From Blastobasis lacticolella (Eukaryota > Arthropoda > Insecta > Lepidoptera > Blastobasidae), in NCBI GenBank assembly GCA_905147135.1, contig LR990064.1, positions 13,162,001-13,226,000 on the forward strand: a stretch of DNA of 64,000 nucleotides, read 5' to 3'. The notes under the pieces are model-generated. The model worked only from the letters and a program-made list of their open reading frames with translations, did no database searches and was not told where the DNA came from. Shown piece by piece: positions 1 to 9,784 of this stretch. The translations under genes and the position numbers were made by a program. The first letter of the stretch is position 1. Every line of letters begins with the position of its first letter.

Positions 1-785
1 GTGGAATTCAATCCCTCAAATATACAAGTCTGATGGAAAAAAGGATAATTTTGTCATGCGGCACTATGTTTTTCAATTAAAGAGTTTCAAGGAACACCCT
101 TTTCCATCACAAATAGTATCGAAATCCTTGGTGTCGACATATCGGATAACGTACGATTCCAGAGTCACCTAGAAGGTAAGGCCAAATTGGCTTCAAAAAA
201 GCTTGGAGTGCTTAACCGGTCCAAGCGATGCTTCACCCTAGGGCAGCGCATGCTGCTGTACAAGGCACAGGTGCGGCCTTTGTTCCCATGTTTGGACCGG
301 CGAAACTGCCGACCTGCTTAATCCTCTGGACTCCGTACAGAGATGCGCAGTACAAATTGTCGACAATCCCATACAAACAAGCAAGTTAGAACCACTGGCT
401 AACCGAAGGGACTTTAGCTCCCTGTGTGTGTTCTATCGGCTGTACAATGGGGAGTGTTCCGAGGAACTTTTCGATCTGGTGCCAGCACAATTCCGCCATC
501 GCACCACCCGCCGTGGGCTGGGTACTCATCCCCACTACGTAGACCACTACTCTGATGGTCACCACGCGACGGTTCAAAAGTACGTTTCTCGCTCGTACGA
601 TTCGGATGTGGAATGAGCTCCCAGCCTCAGTGTTTCCTTTGGACTATGACATGGGATCGTTCAAGAGGTATATTAGACGCACGGGCAACGCATTGGTGAC
701 TCCCCTGGTGTTTCTGATGTTCATAGGCGGCGGTGACCACTTTCTATCAAGTGGCCCGCTTGCCTGTTTGTCTGCCGTGTAACAT
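1..785 (+). mobile_element. jockey-like non-LTR retrotransposon, 3' fragment
   Basis: This is the C-terminal part of a jockey-type ORF2 downstream of the reverse transcriptase core. Readable pieces, in different frames, include ILGVDIS, KLASKKLGVLNR, LLYKAQVRP, FYRLYNGECSEELFDLVPAQ and TIRMWNELPASVFP, the usual order in this clade. At least one frameshift and stops near 320-420 show it is dead. The 3' end carries the tail module that recurs near 21000-21160 (a stretch reading as a CACTTTCHATCAAGTGGCC-like block) followed by an A-rich tail near 783. The 5' part lies outside the window. Confidence 0.85.
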
Positions 786-850
786 AAAAAAAATGATACA
801 TTGACTTTGTACCTAGTACAATAACTATGTATACATGTATATGTATGTAT

Positions 851-888
851 GTCTTTGTACCTAGTACTATAGTACTAGGTACAAAGAC
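851..888. repeat. Perfect 38-bp palindrome
   Basis: The two 19-base halves are exact reverse complements with no loop; each half contains TTTGTACCTAGTACTA. A partial extra copy of one half lies at about 802-818, and TATG-rich simple sequence separates them. It could form a cruciform or hairpin. It may be the end-to-end junction of a small element; no gene is attached to it. Confidence 0.9.
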
Positions 889-889
889 A

Positions 890-1005
890 AACTGGTAACG
901 ATGCGCTTTCGACTGTCCAAGGTTAAATCCTCCATTGTTGGCCATTGTGTCCCATTCTTTAACAAGCTACCAGAGGAGATTCAGAATTTTACATTAAGAA
1001 ACAGT
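890..1005 (+). mobile_element. Possible C-terminal remnant of a non-LTR ORF
   Basis: One frame reads about 36 residues containing RLSKVKSSIVGHCVPFFNKLPEEI and then a stop. The pattern of a basic start, then FFNKLP and a short tail, resembles the last residues of retroelement ORF2 proteins. No catalytic domain is present, so the assignment is weak. Confidence 0.35.
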
Positions 1006-1440
1006 TGATACAGAAATCGTCCTCATGACCTCATCCTTTGACTTGAAAATTGCGGGACGTTGTGAAATCTGAAATAAATATTTTATTGTATTTTAATGTT
1101 AATGTATGAAATGAAAATTATTATAAGGTTATTTTAAATTTGATTTTATTGTTGACTTTCTTATAATATTGTAATTGTAATATTCCTGACATATTTATAA
1201 TTTAATATACTTATTACAATCAGCTTTAGCTGAAAGTTAAATTTATTTTATTACGTTATAATAAGGGTAGGTATTATTGAACAATCTGTTCGTATTGTAT
1301 CAGTATTTATGTTGTATTGGTAAACTTGTAGTTTAGTGAACTGATTTGTATATATAGCTGGTACCTGTACTCATGGTACAATAAGACAATATAAAATGGG
1401 CTTACTTACATAATTAATGCATCTGTAACCTCAACTGAGC
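1006..1440. other. AT-rich spacer without recognisable feature
   Basis: Highly AT-rich sequence with short runs of A and T. I see no ORF, repeat copy or RNA gene. Confidence 0.6.
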
Positions 1441-1660
1441 TTTGACGACCTGAGTGGTTCAGTGGTCAACATGCCAGTATGCTACGCAAGAGGTCCCGGG
1501 TTCGATTCCCGGCCGGGCAGAAATTGAAATGATGTATTTTAATTTCTGTAACGGGTCTAGGTGTTCTATGTATAATAAGTATGTAAGTAGTTTATTAGTT
1601 ATCTAGCACCCATAACACAAGCTTTGCTTACTTTGGGGCTAGGTGGCGCTTTGTGAATTT
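1441..1660 (+). mobile_element. tRNA-derived SINE, family 1, copy 1
   Basis: The head carries pol III promoter boxes: a box A-like TGAGTGGTTCAGTGG and a perfect box B GGTTCGATTCC about 45 bases later. The body follows (AAATTGAAATGATG, then TTAGTTATCTAGCACCCATA) and it ends near GGCGCTTTGTGAATTTG. Three further copies occur in the window, at 1834, 62275 and (inverted) 55845. The head cannot be an active tRNA gene because it runs straight into the SINE body and lacks a foldable acceptor stem. Confidence 0.85.
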
Positions 1661-1833
1661 GTTATCGATTTTAACTGAGTCTGGGTTGTAGGTGCATGTA
1701 GACACCGTATAGGTATGAGAAATATCTTAATCTGACCACCATCATCATAAATGACCTATAAAGTGTGCACTTATCGGAGAGTATGTCATTATTTGTTTAG
1801 AACACATCCACTAATACGTAATACACTTAAATA

Positions 1834-2085
1834 TTTGACGACCTGAGTGGTTCAATGGTCAACATGCCGGTCTGCCACGCAAGCGGTCCCGGGTTCGATT
1901 CCCGGCCGGGCAGAAATTGAAATGATGAATTTTAATTTCTGTTACTGGTCTGGGTGTTCTATGTATAATAAGTATGTATTTAAAAAAAAAAAAAGTATTT
2001 AAGTAGTATATCAGTTATCTAGCACCCATAGTACAAGCTTTGCTTAGTTTGGGGCTAGATGGCGCTGTGTGAATTTGTCCACTAA
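1834..2085 (+). mobile_element. tRNA-derived SINE, family 1, copy 2
   Basis: About 90 percent identical by eye to the copy starting at 1441, with box B GGTTCGATTCC intact. A 12-base A run near 1980 is extra. It ends in the shared module GGCGCTGTGTGAATTTGTCC. The two copies lie in direct orientation about 390 bases apart. Confidence 0.85.
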
Positions 2086-3160
2086 TATTTATTACTTATT
2101 ATTTATTTATATTTGTGATCATAATATTTTGTGCGGTTTTTTCTAGGCACAAGCAAAATATGTAAAGCTTGACCAGCGACAGAGGTGACCTGACAATGGT
2201 GGCGCTAGTTCTGCGTTTTAGCAACACCGGAAGTAGTCATAAAATTCATATGACGCCATAAGAGTGTCAGATGGACAGTGATGTGATCGTACATTTTTAC
2301 ATATATATTTTTTACTGAATAAAACGTTGAGTAAATAATAAATATTACTTATTTATGTTCTTGTATACTTACATCCTATCCTACTAATATTATATGGATG
2401 GATGGATGTACTTATATTACTCCGTCACGCAACTAATAAATAATTTTGATAAAATTACTTAATTATCACTTCTTATTATTGATAAAATACATGAAGCCTC
2501 AAGTAGCACGTAGGCTATAATTAAATGGGAAAAAAAAATCCCTCAGGAACGGGTCCGCAATGTAAAACCGAATTCTACGAAGACGCAAGACGCAGACGCA
2601 GATGTGAGCAAAATCTATAGGTCGACAATTTAACTGGTATATCGCCTGCGGAAAGTGAGGTAGGTGAGAGGGTTATTTTTCTGGGATGAACACAAGCATA
2701 GCCTCCTTACCGATTACTCATTGACTCATTGACCGATTTACTCATTGTTTACATGTCAATGTGCGGGAAAATTATGAATTTTATGATGATAAATTTAATA
2801 TATATTGATTAAACTGTAAATTAACACGTTTGTATGAACCATCTACGAAGGTAAATAAAAGTAAATATATTTATAATTGTGCTAAAATTGGATAAATACG
2901 ATTTTTCAAAAACAATCCTTGACCATTTTTGTTGTTAGTTTTTTACTTATTTCATAAATCAAATTCTGTTTTATATTCGTAATCTTTTTCTAACAGATGC
3001 AAAGGCCTTGTTGCATTTGAAAAATGCAAGTAAAATTATGACTAAACCATAAAAATTACCGCGCGCATACCGCTTATAAGACAATTTCATAGATCGGTGT
3101 ACCAAACTCATTGGATTGTTGGTTATTCTCTCTCACAAGTTATATTGCTGGAATAAAACT
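2086..3160. other. Intergenic, AT-rich, with short repeat scraps
   Basis: No gene is visible. A GGATGGATGGATG simple repeat at about 2395-2408 follows a CCTACTAATATTATA stretch, a common start of dispersed lepidopteran repeats. An end of a TIR element (next entry) lies inside. Confidence 0.5.
2608..2695 (+). repeat. Solo end of the TATAGGTCGACAA terminal-inverted-repeat family
   Basis: TATAGGTCGACAATTTAACT followed by GGTATATCGCCTGCGG matches the termini of the element at 11341-12380. Only one end is found here, so this is a truncated copy or a small derivative. Confidence 0.6.
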
Positions 3161-3164
3161 GAAG

Positions 3165-3228
3165 ATAGTCCCTGCCTACCCCACCTGTGGGACACAGGCG
3201 TGAGCTTTATGTATGTATGTATGTAAAA
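3165..3228 (+). repeat. Dispersed repeat 3' end with (TATG)n tail
   Basis: GATAGTCCCTGCCTACCCCA, then GTGGGACACAGGCGTGAG and TATG repeats. The same module occurs at 8470-8532 with a (TGTAA/TGAATG) tail. The conserved block plus simple tail fits the 3' end of a SINE or truncated LINE family; its 5' part is not recognised. Confidence 0.55.
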
Positions 3229-3349
3229 CTGAAGAGTGATAAGTGAGGATGGATCAGTAATGTGGCAAAAAGATGTATTTATTTTTAATAACCGTAAAAA
3301 CTACAAAAACTTCATTTCTCGGCTTGCCTTAGTCTGAAACCCTAGGCAC

Positions 3350-3605
3350 GCCACTGCCCTACACCACTTTACCCCTAGTTCTACCCTACCCCTACCCTAC
3401 ACCTACCCCACACCTACCCTACACCTACCCTTCACCTACCCTTCACCTACCCTACAACTACCCTACAACTACCTTACACCTACTCAACATCTACCCTACA
3501 ACTACCTTATACCTACTCAACATCTATCCTACAACTACCTTACACCTACTGAACATCTACCCTACAACTACCTTACACCTACTCAACACCTACCCTACAA
3601 CTATT
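3350..3605. repeat. Minisatellite of CTACCCTACA-type units
   Basis: About 250 bases of 11-12-base units (variants of CTACACCTACC and CTACAACTACC). Toward the right end a longer period of about 36 bases appears, with ACTCAACATCTACCC blocks. It is C/A-rich on the plus strand. The unit is not the insect telomere repeat TTAGG or its complement. Confidence 0.85.
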
Positions 3606-3840
3606 TACCCTTTTTTTATTGTTTATTAACCTGTGAAGTCACCTAAATATGCAGGTTTCATCGGGATGTTTTCCCTAACCAAATGAGTTATTTTTGTTTT
3701 AAAAAAAGGATTAAAAGTATCCTATGTCCGTCTCCTGGTTCTAAGCTACCTCCTCACAAATTTTCAGCCAAATGGGTTCAGCCGTTCTTAAGTTATAAAA
3801 AGTGTAACTGACTCGACTTTCTTTTATATATTTAGATATG
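3606..3840 (+). repeat. Dispersed repeat fragment, class uncertain
   Basis: Contains CAGGTTTCATCGGGATGTTTTCC, also seen inside SINE family 2, then AGTATCCTATGTCCGTCTCC and AATGGGTTCAGCCGTTCTTA, a block I recognise as common in lepidopteran repeats. No coding capacity. Confidence 0.45.
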
Positions 3841-4484
3841 GATAATCGGCTGTCGATCGGCACGCTCATGGCCTATCATCGCCACAGAAACCATAACCAC
3901 ATATGTCCTCTGGTTTTATTCGTCATTGCTGGGGAGCTATTGGCTAACTCACTGGAAAACTGAATTTGTCATATAAAAATCTTACACTATTCTAATATTG
4001 TAGTCGCTAGGGCCAGTGGCCAATGTAGATGACGTAGTGTAGAATTATTTAATGTCAAATTCAGTTTGCAACTAAGTTGGACAATAGTCCCCCCGTCATG
4101 CTACTATATGAACTAGTGTTGAGACGAACTTTCAGTTTTTTCTCTAAATTGGAGTTTAAATAGAAAATGTATGCATTAATTAAGTAATATTTATATAATA
4201 ATAATAATGTGTCTCAGTACCCTGTCACGACAATTTTTACAATCTAATGTACTTTCGGCATACCATTATCTCACAAACCGCTCAACCAAGCCCAGCAAAC
4301 CAGGTGTCAGTAGTAGAGTCTCTCGGCGCCCTTCCACAAACAGTAGGTACTAATAATTTTGATACCTAACTTACGTCAGTTATTTGGGCCGAAAATTTCT
4401 AATTTTCCTCGTTAAAACCTATATATCTTCGGAACTGCAAGTCAGTTTGCGAAAATATAAAGAGATTTGTGATTTTCAAAATTA
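3841..4484. other. Intergenic, nothing recognised
   Basis: No ORF with family similarity and no repeat copy that I can match elsewhere in the window, apart from simple AT-rich runs. Confidence 0.5.
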
Positions 4485-5169
4485 GAATAGATTGGAATAG
4501 AATAGAATACATTTATTGCACAGAAAAACAACACCACAAAATAAAATATACAAAGTAAAGAGTAAAAAAAAAGAAATTAACAATAAAAAGAATATACCAT
4601 TAAAAAACACGGTCCTTTTTTTAAATATTACTACACAGTGACGTTGCATATGCATGGGTGTGTTGTGGTGTGGTGATGTGTGCAAAAGGGACCCCACTCA
4701 GCATAAAGCTCCGGCGACACCGAAGCGCTGGTTTTCAGTGAGCCCTGCCGAGTGAGGTACGGACGAAGAAGCTATATTAAATTAAATATAATATAATAAT
4801 TGTGTGTGTAGTGTTCTAACGAGTGCAGTGTCATACATAATATTTAAGTAAATATAAGTTAAGGTAAAGAAGGGTTTGGAATTACTTAAGGATTAAAATA
4901 ATAATTCGCTACTGTGTCAAGTGAAAATTTACTATACCTACAAAAATTATTTATATTACAATTACCAGTTCGATGTCTACTTAGAAAAGTATAATGTTAA
5001 TTAAAATGTCAAAACAATAAATAAGTCAAATAAGTCAAAAGCGTTTTTTCATTTTGCCATGCGACAAAGCGTACCGGAATTGCCAGAAGTCAGCTATGAT
5101 CAACCCAATGCGGAACGATCTCACCATCGTACCACTACGAGTCTGCAACCTTGTGGTGTATACATATTA

Positions 5170-6492
5170 TCATTTCTGATTATTTTGCGCGTTTAATAAA
5201 AATATTTTAAGATTTTTCCTAAAGGTATACAATGATTGCAGCCTGCGAAGAGGCGGCGGCAAGTCGTTCCAACATTTAGTCGATGCGAACCTGAAACTTC
5301 CACGGAAAGCCGTCGTACGGTGACGCGGCAGCACCAGCGAATACTGATATGCTCGAGTCATGTTATGAATGTCGCTCGTCCACAGAAGCTTATCCGCCAG
5401 ATACGGAGGTGTTCTATACCTGACTATGCCAAACAGGAGACAAGCTAGGTGTAGCTCTCTGCGATACTGCATTTTTAAAATATTTGTGTTATTCAGGTAC
5501 GGTGTAATGTGTGTGCGGGGAGGGATATGAAAACAAAACCTAGCAGACGCGTTTTGCACCCGCTGGATTTGCTTCTGCGTCCGAGCTAGCCTTGGCAGTC
5601 GAGGGCCATAAACCACGTCCATGTAATTTAGTTTGGATAGGACAAGCGCGTCACAAATCATTAGCACTGCTTGGTTTAAAAGCGTCACCATATCTTCAAC
5701 CGATTCTAATGAGCAAATATAGCTCCAATTAATATTAGCCAAATCCAGGTTAAAGCTTTCTATATCTATGGATTTGAGATTTCTTCGTAACAAATTAACA
5801 GGTGTCAATTTGGGCTTGGTAATATTAAGTTCGCAGGTCAAAAATGAGTGGCTACTAAGGTCCCGAATATAGTCTACCTGCACCAAGTTCACCTTAAGGT
5901 CAGTTGCTCCTAAGTCGATTAAGGTCGCACTTGTGTTGGTAAAATGCGTTGGCTGCGTTACACATTGCAATAGACGAAACAGTGAGAATAGATCTAAAAG
6001 CTTTTTGGTATTTGTACTGTTTGTTTCTAATAAGTTAATATTAAAGTCACCCAATAAAATAATATTATCCGCCCATGAAAAAGACCCCAGTGTGTCCGAT
6101 AGTGCGTCAATAAATACATCCACATTCAACCACGGCGGCCTGTAGGCCGTACCAATCACTATGACAGTGCCGCGAACCGAGAATCGCAGCCACATTTGCT
6201 CGACGAGGGGCGCGGGTGGGTGGGGTAAAGTCTTCGCGGACAGGCCGCACGCAACGTAGAAGCCCACTCCTCCGCCGCGCGAGCGCACGTCTGCCGGTCT
6301 CGCGACATGGCGTAAACGAAAGTTTGGTACCTTAGGAGCTCTGCCTGTCTCGTTATCACGAAGCCAAGTCTCGTTCACTGCCATGATGTCGACCCTATGG
6401 CGGTCCATGGCTACCAGGAACTCATCGTGACGTGTACCTAGGGAACACGCGTTCAGTAGCCCCAACTTAAGTTTTCGTTTATTGTAGAACAT
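5170..6492 (-). pseudogene. ORF2 of CR1-like element: endonuclease fused in frame to C-terminal tail, RT domain deleted
   Basis: A 440-residue open frame. Residues 8-220 are an endonuclease/exonuclease/phosphatase domain: LGLLNACSL near 10-18, NETWL with the catalytic Glu at 41, GTAYRPP near 118, LLGDFNINL near 150. The usual SDH motif reads SSH, which should weaken catalysis. Near residue 285 the frame jumps straight to the region that normally follows the RT thumb (LSKLNYMDVVYGP, RVQNASARFCF, WNDLPPPLRRLQSLYTFRKNLK). All RT motifs (YRPIS, AFDRV, YADD) are missing. A full ORF2 would be about 900-1000 residues. The in-frame join is notable because random deletion breaks the frame two times in three. 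Confidence 0.85.
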
Positions 6493-6872
6493 TATAAATT
6501 GTCGGTTTATAGGTAAATGTAATGATTCTTGTTTTATCTGTATACGTATATAAGTATGTAAATAGTGTAGTTTGTAAGAATAGGTTAAGTATACGTGTTA
6601 ATAGTGTAAAGTGATGAATGTGTTTATGTTGGCAGTAAATATGATTGGTTCGTAGACATATAATAGTGTAAGGTTTTCTGCAAGTTAAGATAGTAGGTAG
6701 ATAGAAATAATGTAGGTATGAGTTCGTGTTAAAGTTGTTTATAGTGAGTGTATAATGAAAATATTGTGTAGGCATAAATATAATAGTATAGACAGGATAT
6801 ATTGGGTTATCTTTATTGATGCATATGCAATGACACTGTGCGACAAGGAGCATACATAAAAAAATATCTAAT

Positions 6873-7382
6873 TTAGCGCTTAGCGTCGTTAGTAGGCAGG
6901 CGAACGCACTCGGGCCCAAAAACACGCACGAGATCGGGCTCGGAGCGAATGCGACGGCCCGGCTCACCTTGAGCCTTCCGGGCGTATATTTTCCCGTCTC
7001 GAGTCCACACATACCGCCATTTTAGCAGACGCACCGACTCCCTGGCCGCGTAATGTAGTCTCCGGTTCTCCCTGGTGAGGCGCTCGTTAATATAAAATCG
7101 TGCCGGGTCTGCCATGATGCCTACGCCCTCGGTGGTCGGTGTCCTACGCACACGCTCGGTCCGAAGCATCTCGTCCCTTAGGGAGCGGCGCACCAGCCGC
7201 ACCGCGATCGGGCGCGGGCGCACGGTACCACCGCCGGCCTCCCTGATGGTCCCCACGCGCTGACAGCTCACGAGATCTCCCTCGCTCAGCCGGAGCCCCA
7301 CCTTGGCTGCACACCCCATTACGACATGGACCACGCTTTCCCCGTTGGTTTCAGGATGTCCTGCTGCTGATGTCCACATCAT
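6873..7382 (-). pseudogene. ORF1 C-terminal half of the CR1-like element
   Basis: 169 residues, rich in Arg, with VVHVVMGCAAKVGLRL, CQRVGTIREAGGG, RPIAVRLVRRSLRDEML, FYINERLTRENRRLHYAARE and a tail containing YVWTRDGKIYAR. This is the pattern of the L1-ORF1-like fold (RRM plus C-terminal domain) that binds element RNA. Its first residues overlap the end of the frame at 7351-7986, so the two halves are one ORF1 split by a single frameshift near 7370. Confidence 0.75.
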
Positions 7383-7986
7383 TACCTAGGGCGTCTTGTT
7401 CGCGCTCCACAAGGTCGACCTTCAGCTGGGCGACGGTGGCCTCTAGTGCCTGGATGCACTCAGCAGGGTCAGCCCACTCTTCCTTCATCCGTTTCTCCCA
7501 GACATCCATTCCAGCCTCCACAGCACTCACCCGACAGTCACACTGCACCATTTGGGCCCTCAACTCCACCACGTCGGCCATAAGCGCTCGGAACTCCTGG
7601 CGTGCTTCCCGAATTTCATCTCGCATCAGGCGCAACTCGCGCAGTACCGTCGTCTGCGCGTCGTGCACGCTTGTCTCCATATAGGCTGTTGCATCCAACG
7701 ACGTACTATCCAGCGCTGTAGTGTCCATGGCTTCCACCATGGACTTATCCAGTAGACCTTGTTGGACCGGAGTGCTGGCCTTTTGCGGGACGCTATCGCG
7801 ACAGTCTGGGCACCGCCAGGACTCGCTCACCGGAACTCCCATAGGCACGCTCACGCATTCCCGATGGTTGGTGTGTAGGCAGCCAGGACACGCCACTGCC
7901 TCCGCCGGTGACAAAAATCTTCCGCATGTGTTGCATTTTAGAGCCATTATAGCGTAAGTTATCAATGAAATCACAAAATTGCACAA
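7351..7986 (-). pseudogene. ORF1 N-terminal half: PHD-type zinc finger plus coiled coil
   Basis: 211 residues from ATG at 7986, or from an internal Met at the 14th codon (MALKCNTCGRFL). Cysteines and histidine in the pattern CxxC-x-CxxC-HxxC-CxxC (CNTCGRFL, CPGCLHTNHREC, WRCPDC) form a PHD-like zinc finger at about residues 16-62. It is followed by a Thr/Ser-rich linker and a coiled coil (LRELRLMRDEIREARQEFR to ECIQALEATVAQLKVDLVE). Zinc finger, coiled coil and RRM-like parts in this order are known for ORF1 of CR1-group elements. The frame ends early through the frameshift near 7370. Confidence 0.75.
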
Positions 7987-8000
7987 AACAGCTGTTCGTT

Positions 8001-8469
8001 ATTTACACTTGTGGGTACCCGCAAGTAGGGTCAATGCACTGCGCTATCTAAGGTGGTTCAGATTATCTACTATTCTTCGTATTGACTATTTAACTTTGTT
8101 TCCACTGTATTGCCTTTACTATTGAATGATTTTAATAGTAAATTTAAGTTAAATTAACAACTATGTAATTTTTAAAACCACAATCTACGCGCACTGTGTG
8201 TGATAGCAACAACGTCCGTGACGTCACTCTTCTAAATTAAATCAAATCTCGCTAAATTAAATCTCTCTCTAAATTAAATCTCGCCTATCATTGTGTGTAC
8301 TAGAAGCACTTACAAAATATTATAACACCATTCACGTAGTGTGGTGAGTAATAATATGACGAATAGGCACACACCAGCGCGAAGAAAGAACCTGGGTTCG
8401 AACTTGTACCCAGGATTGTGAAGGTACGAAGGGCAAAAGGGCTGTGTTAGGATCGTAGTTTAGGGCACT
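8001..8469. other. Intergenic or 5' region of the CR1-like element
   Basis: No ORF. Contains short direct repeats of CTAAATTAAATC (8230-8280). It may include the true 5' end of the CR1-like element, whose boundary I cannot fix. Confidence 0.4.
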
Positions 8470-8532
8470 CGATAGTCTCTACCTACCCCTATGGGACACG
8501 GGCGTGAGTATTGTATGTAATGTATGAATGTA
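8470..8532 (+). repeat. Dispersed repeat 3' end with TGTA-rich tail, copy 2
   Basis: GATAGTCTCTACCTACCCCT followed by GGGACACGGGCGTGAG and TGTATG-like repeats. It matches the module at 3165-3228. Confidence 0.55.
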
Positions 8533-8734
8533 ATAATAGTAGCTATACATATATCTTTAGGTTTACTTAATTCAAGTTGAAAAGCATTCGGGACCAATTT
8601 TCTTATCAGAAGTACCTTATTTCACACTACATCATATTTATTCGATGAGGGTCTTACATTTGTACCGGGTCACAGCTTTCTAGTTTTTAGCTTCAATTAA
8701 ACAAAAAGTGGAACATCCCTAGGAGACACGTATG

Positions 8735-8967
8735 CAGTGAGTGTCGTGTCAGTGTCAAGTTGCATGTCGTTACGATGTCGTTAGCGTGCGATGTGCGCAG
8801 ACTAAATATATAATTTTTTTCTCACACGCGACATGCATCCGACGTGTAGGATGCATGTATCCGACGTGTTGCGTGTCGCGCCATGTGCGGACTACAGTTG
8901 TACGCGACACGTCGGACACATGCATCCTACACGTCGGATGCATGTCGCGTCGTTTGCGGACTGCCTT
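8735..8967. mobile_element. Palindromic MITE at the lost end of an I29 unit
   Basis: About 230 bases dominated by inverted repeats. A 31-base block around ACATGCATCCGACGTGTAGG (8833 onward) returns as an exact reverse complement ending near 8950. The right end GTTTGCGGACTGCC abuts TTA, and the paralogous unit at 12483 has GGCTTACCG uninterrupted at the same point, which supports insertion there, possibly with a TTA target. The left end (near GAGTGTCGTGTCAGTGTC) is less clear. Non-coding; the short ORFs across it are palindrome artefacts. Confidence 0.65.
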
Positions 8968-9240
8968 ACCACAACACTGTTAACGTTAATGAGAATATTA
9001 TTTCTTTTAATTAGTAATAAATTGTGACACGACCAAATAGTAAGCAATTGGATACCCGTTGCGATGCAATCAAAGTTTAAGGGTTCCGTTTCTATAAAGA
9101 AAACATTGTGAGGAATCCGCACATGGCCACTGAATATGTAACCGTGATCAATTCTGGTTCCCCTGGTAACAGGAACATGGTGGTCAAATAACAGTCGCTC
9201 TACTGCATTTACCTGATCTGTCAATATGCTGGATCATGGT
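8968..9240 (-). promoter_or_regulatory. Left arm of head-to-head I29 unit 1: orphan leftward upstream region
   Basis: Read on the minus strand, this arm matches the sequence upstream of the I29 gene at 9785 (9460-9690), and also the upstream regions of the minus-strand I29 genes at 27718 and 33920. The shared block includes GTGTCACAAT, TTTACTAAT and ATTCTCATTAA, at similar spacing from the start codon in the intact copies. The leftward gene it should drive is gone; the MITE at 8735-8967 sits where it would begin. The inner part carries a degenerate SINE family 2 body. Regulatory function is inferred only from conservation between paralogs. Confidence 0.5.
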
Positions 9241-9459
9241 CAAGCGACCCCAAACCTGATACGTGAAACGCGCTAAGAAGAAAGAAGCCGTTGAATAAAC
9301 TTAAATGACAGTTCTCAGTGCGACTGTGGCATATCTCCGCAAACCATGGACCACCTCGTTTCATGCTCGGCCCTAAAACTTGTACAATGGATGATTTGTT
9401 CGAGTCCAGTTCAATATGATCTAGAATATTGGCAGATCAGGTATTTGCAATCGAGTGAC

Positions 9460-9784
9460 AGTTATCTGATTTATGATCCTGTTAACAGGGAAAGACCAGA
9501 TTGGATCCAGGTTACCCATTCAGTCGCCATGTGCATGTTGCCTTCAAATTTTTTCATTATAGCAACGGAACCCTGAAACTTTAACTACATCATAATGCGT
9601 ATCCATCGTCCTACTACTTGGTCGTGTCACAATGTTTTACTAATTTAAATAAAATATTCTCATTAATGTTATAAGTGTTACGGTAATTTACCGTAACAAA
9701 GCATAACCTCACAATATTTTATTCATAAACGTGTGTTGGGGTTTTCAGGTACTTTTAATTGCGCTGCTGAAAACCTCTTCAGTA
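9460..9784 (+). promoter_or_regulatory. Conserved upstream region of I29 gene copy 1
   Basis: Inverted copy of 8968-9240. It holds GTATCCATC, GGTCGTGTCACAAT, TTTACTAATTT, ATTCTCATTAATG and a TTACGGTAATTTACCGTAA palindrome at 9677-9697. A good 3' splice site (TTGGGGTTTTCAG, about 9748) lies 35-40 bases before the ATG and is also present upstream of copy 2 at 13322, so a 5' UTR intron is possible. A TATTTTATT stretch at about 9715 could serve as a TATA element. Confidence 0.45.

Larger units (their letters stand above)
4485..8000 (-). mobile_element. CR1-like non-LTR retrotransposon with both ORFs and an internal RT deletion
   Basis: Read on the minus strand, the order is 5' region, ORF1 (7986 to 6873, frameshifted), about 380 bases of spacer, ORF2 (6492 to 5170), a 3' UTR of about 680 bases, and a tail of ATTCT units ending near 4485 just after an AATAAA. 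A microsatellite tail rather than poly(A) is usual for CR1-type elements. The same 3' end reappears as a tiny insertion at 15184-15251. ORF2 keeps the endonuclease and the extreme C-terminus but has lost the reverse transcriptase, so the copy could move only with help in trans. The 5' boundary is uncertain. Confidence 0.8.

Noticed and set aside
1441..1520. tRNA gene (box A and box B present)
   Set aside because: The sequence continues into a SINE body found at four places and lacks a paired acceptor stem; the same holds for the family 2 heads at 18300, 25810 and 31770.
3350..3605. Interstitial telomere repeats
   Set aside because: The unit is not TTAGG/CCTAA; it is a CTACCCTACA-type minisatellite.
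4482..4697. Hydrophobic small ORF
   Set aside because: It lies in the 3' UTR and tail of the CR1-like element, with hydrophobicity from T-rich sequence.
9731..9784. Eighteen extra N-terminal codons of I29 copy 1
   Set aside because: They precede a complete signal peptide and cross a conserved splice-acceptor-like TTTTCAG; the internal ATG is conserved in all paralogs.
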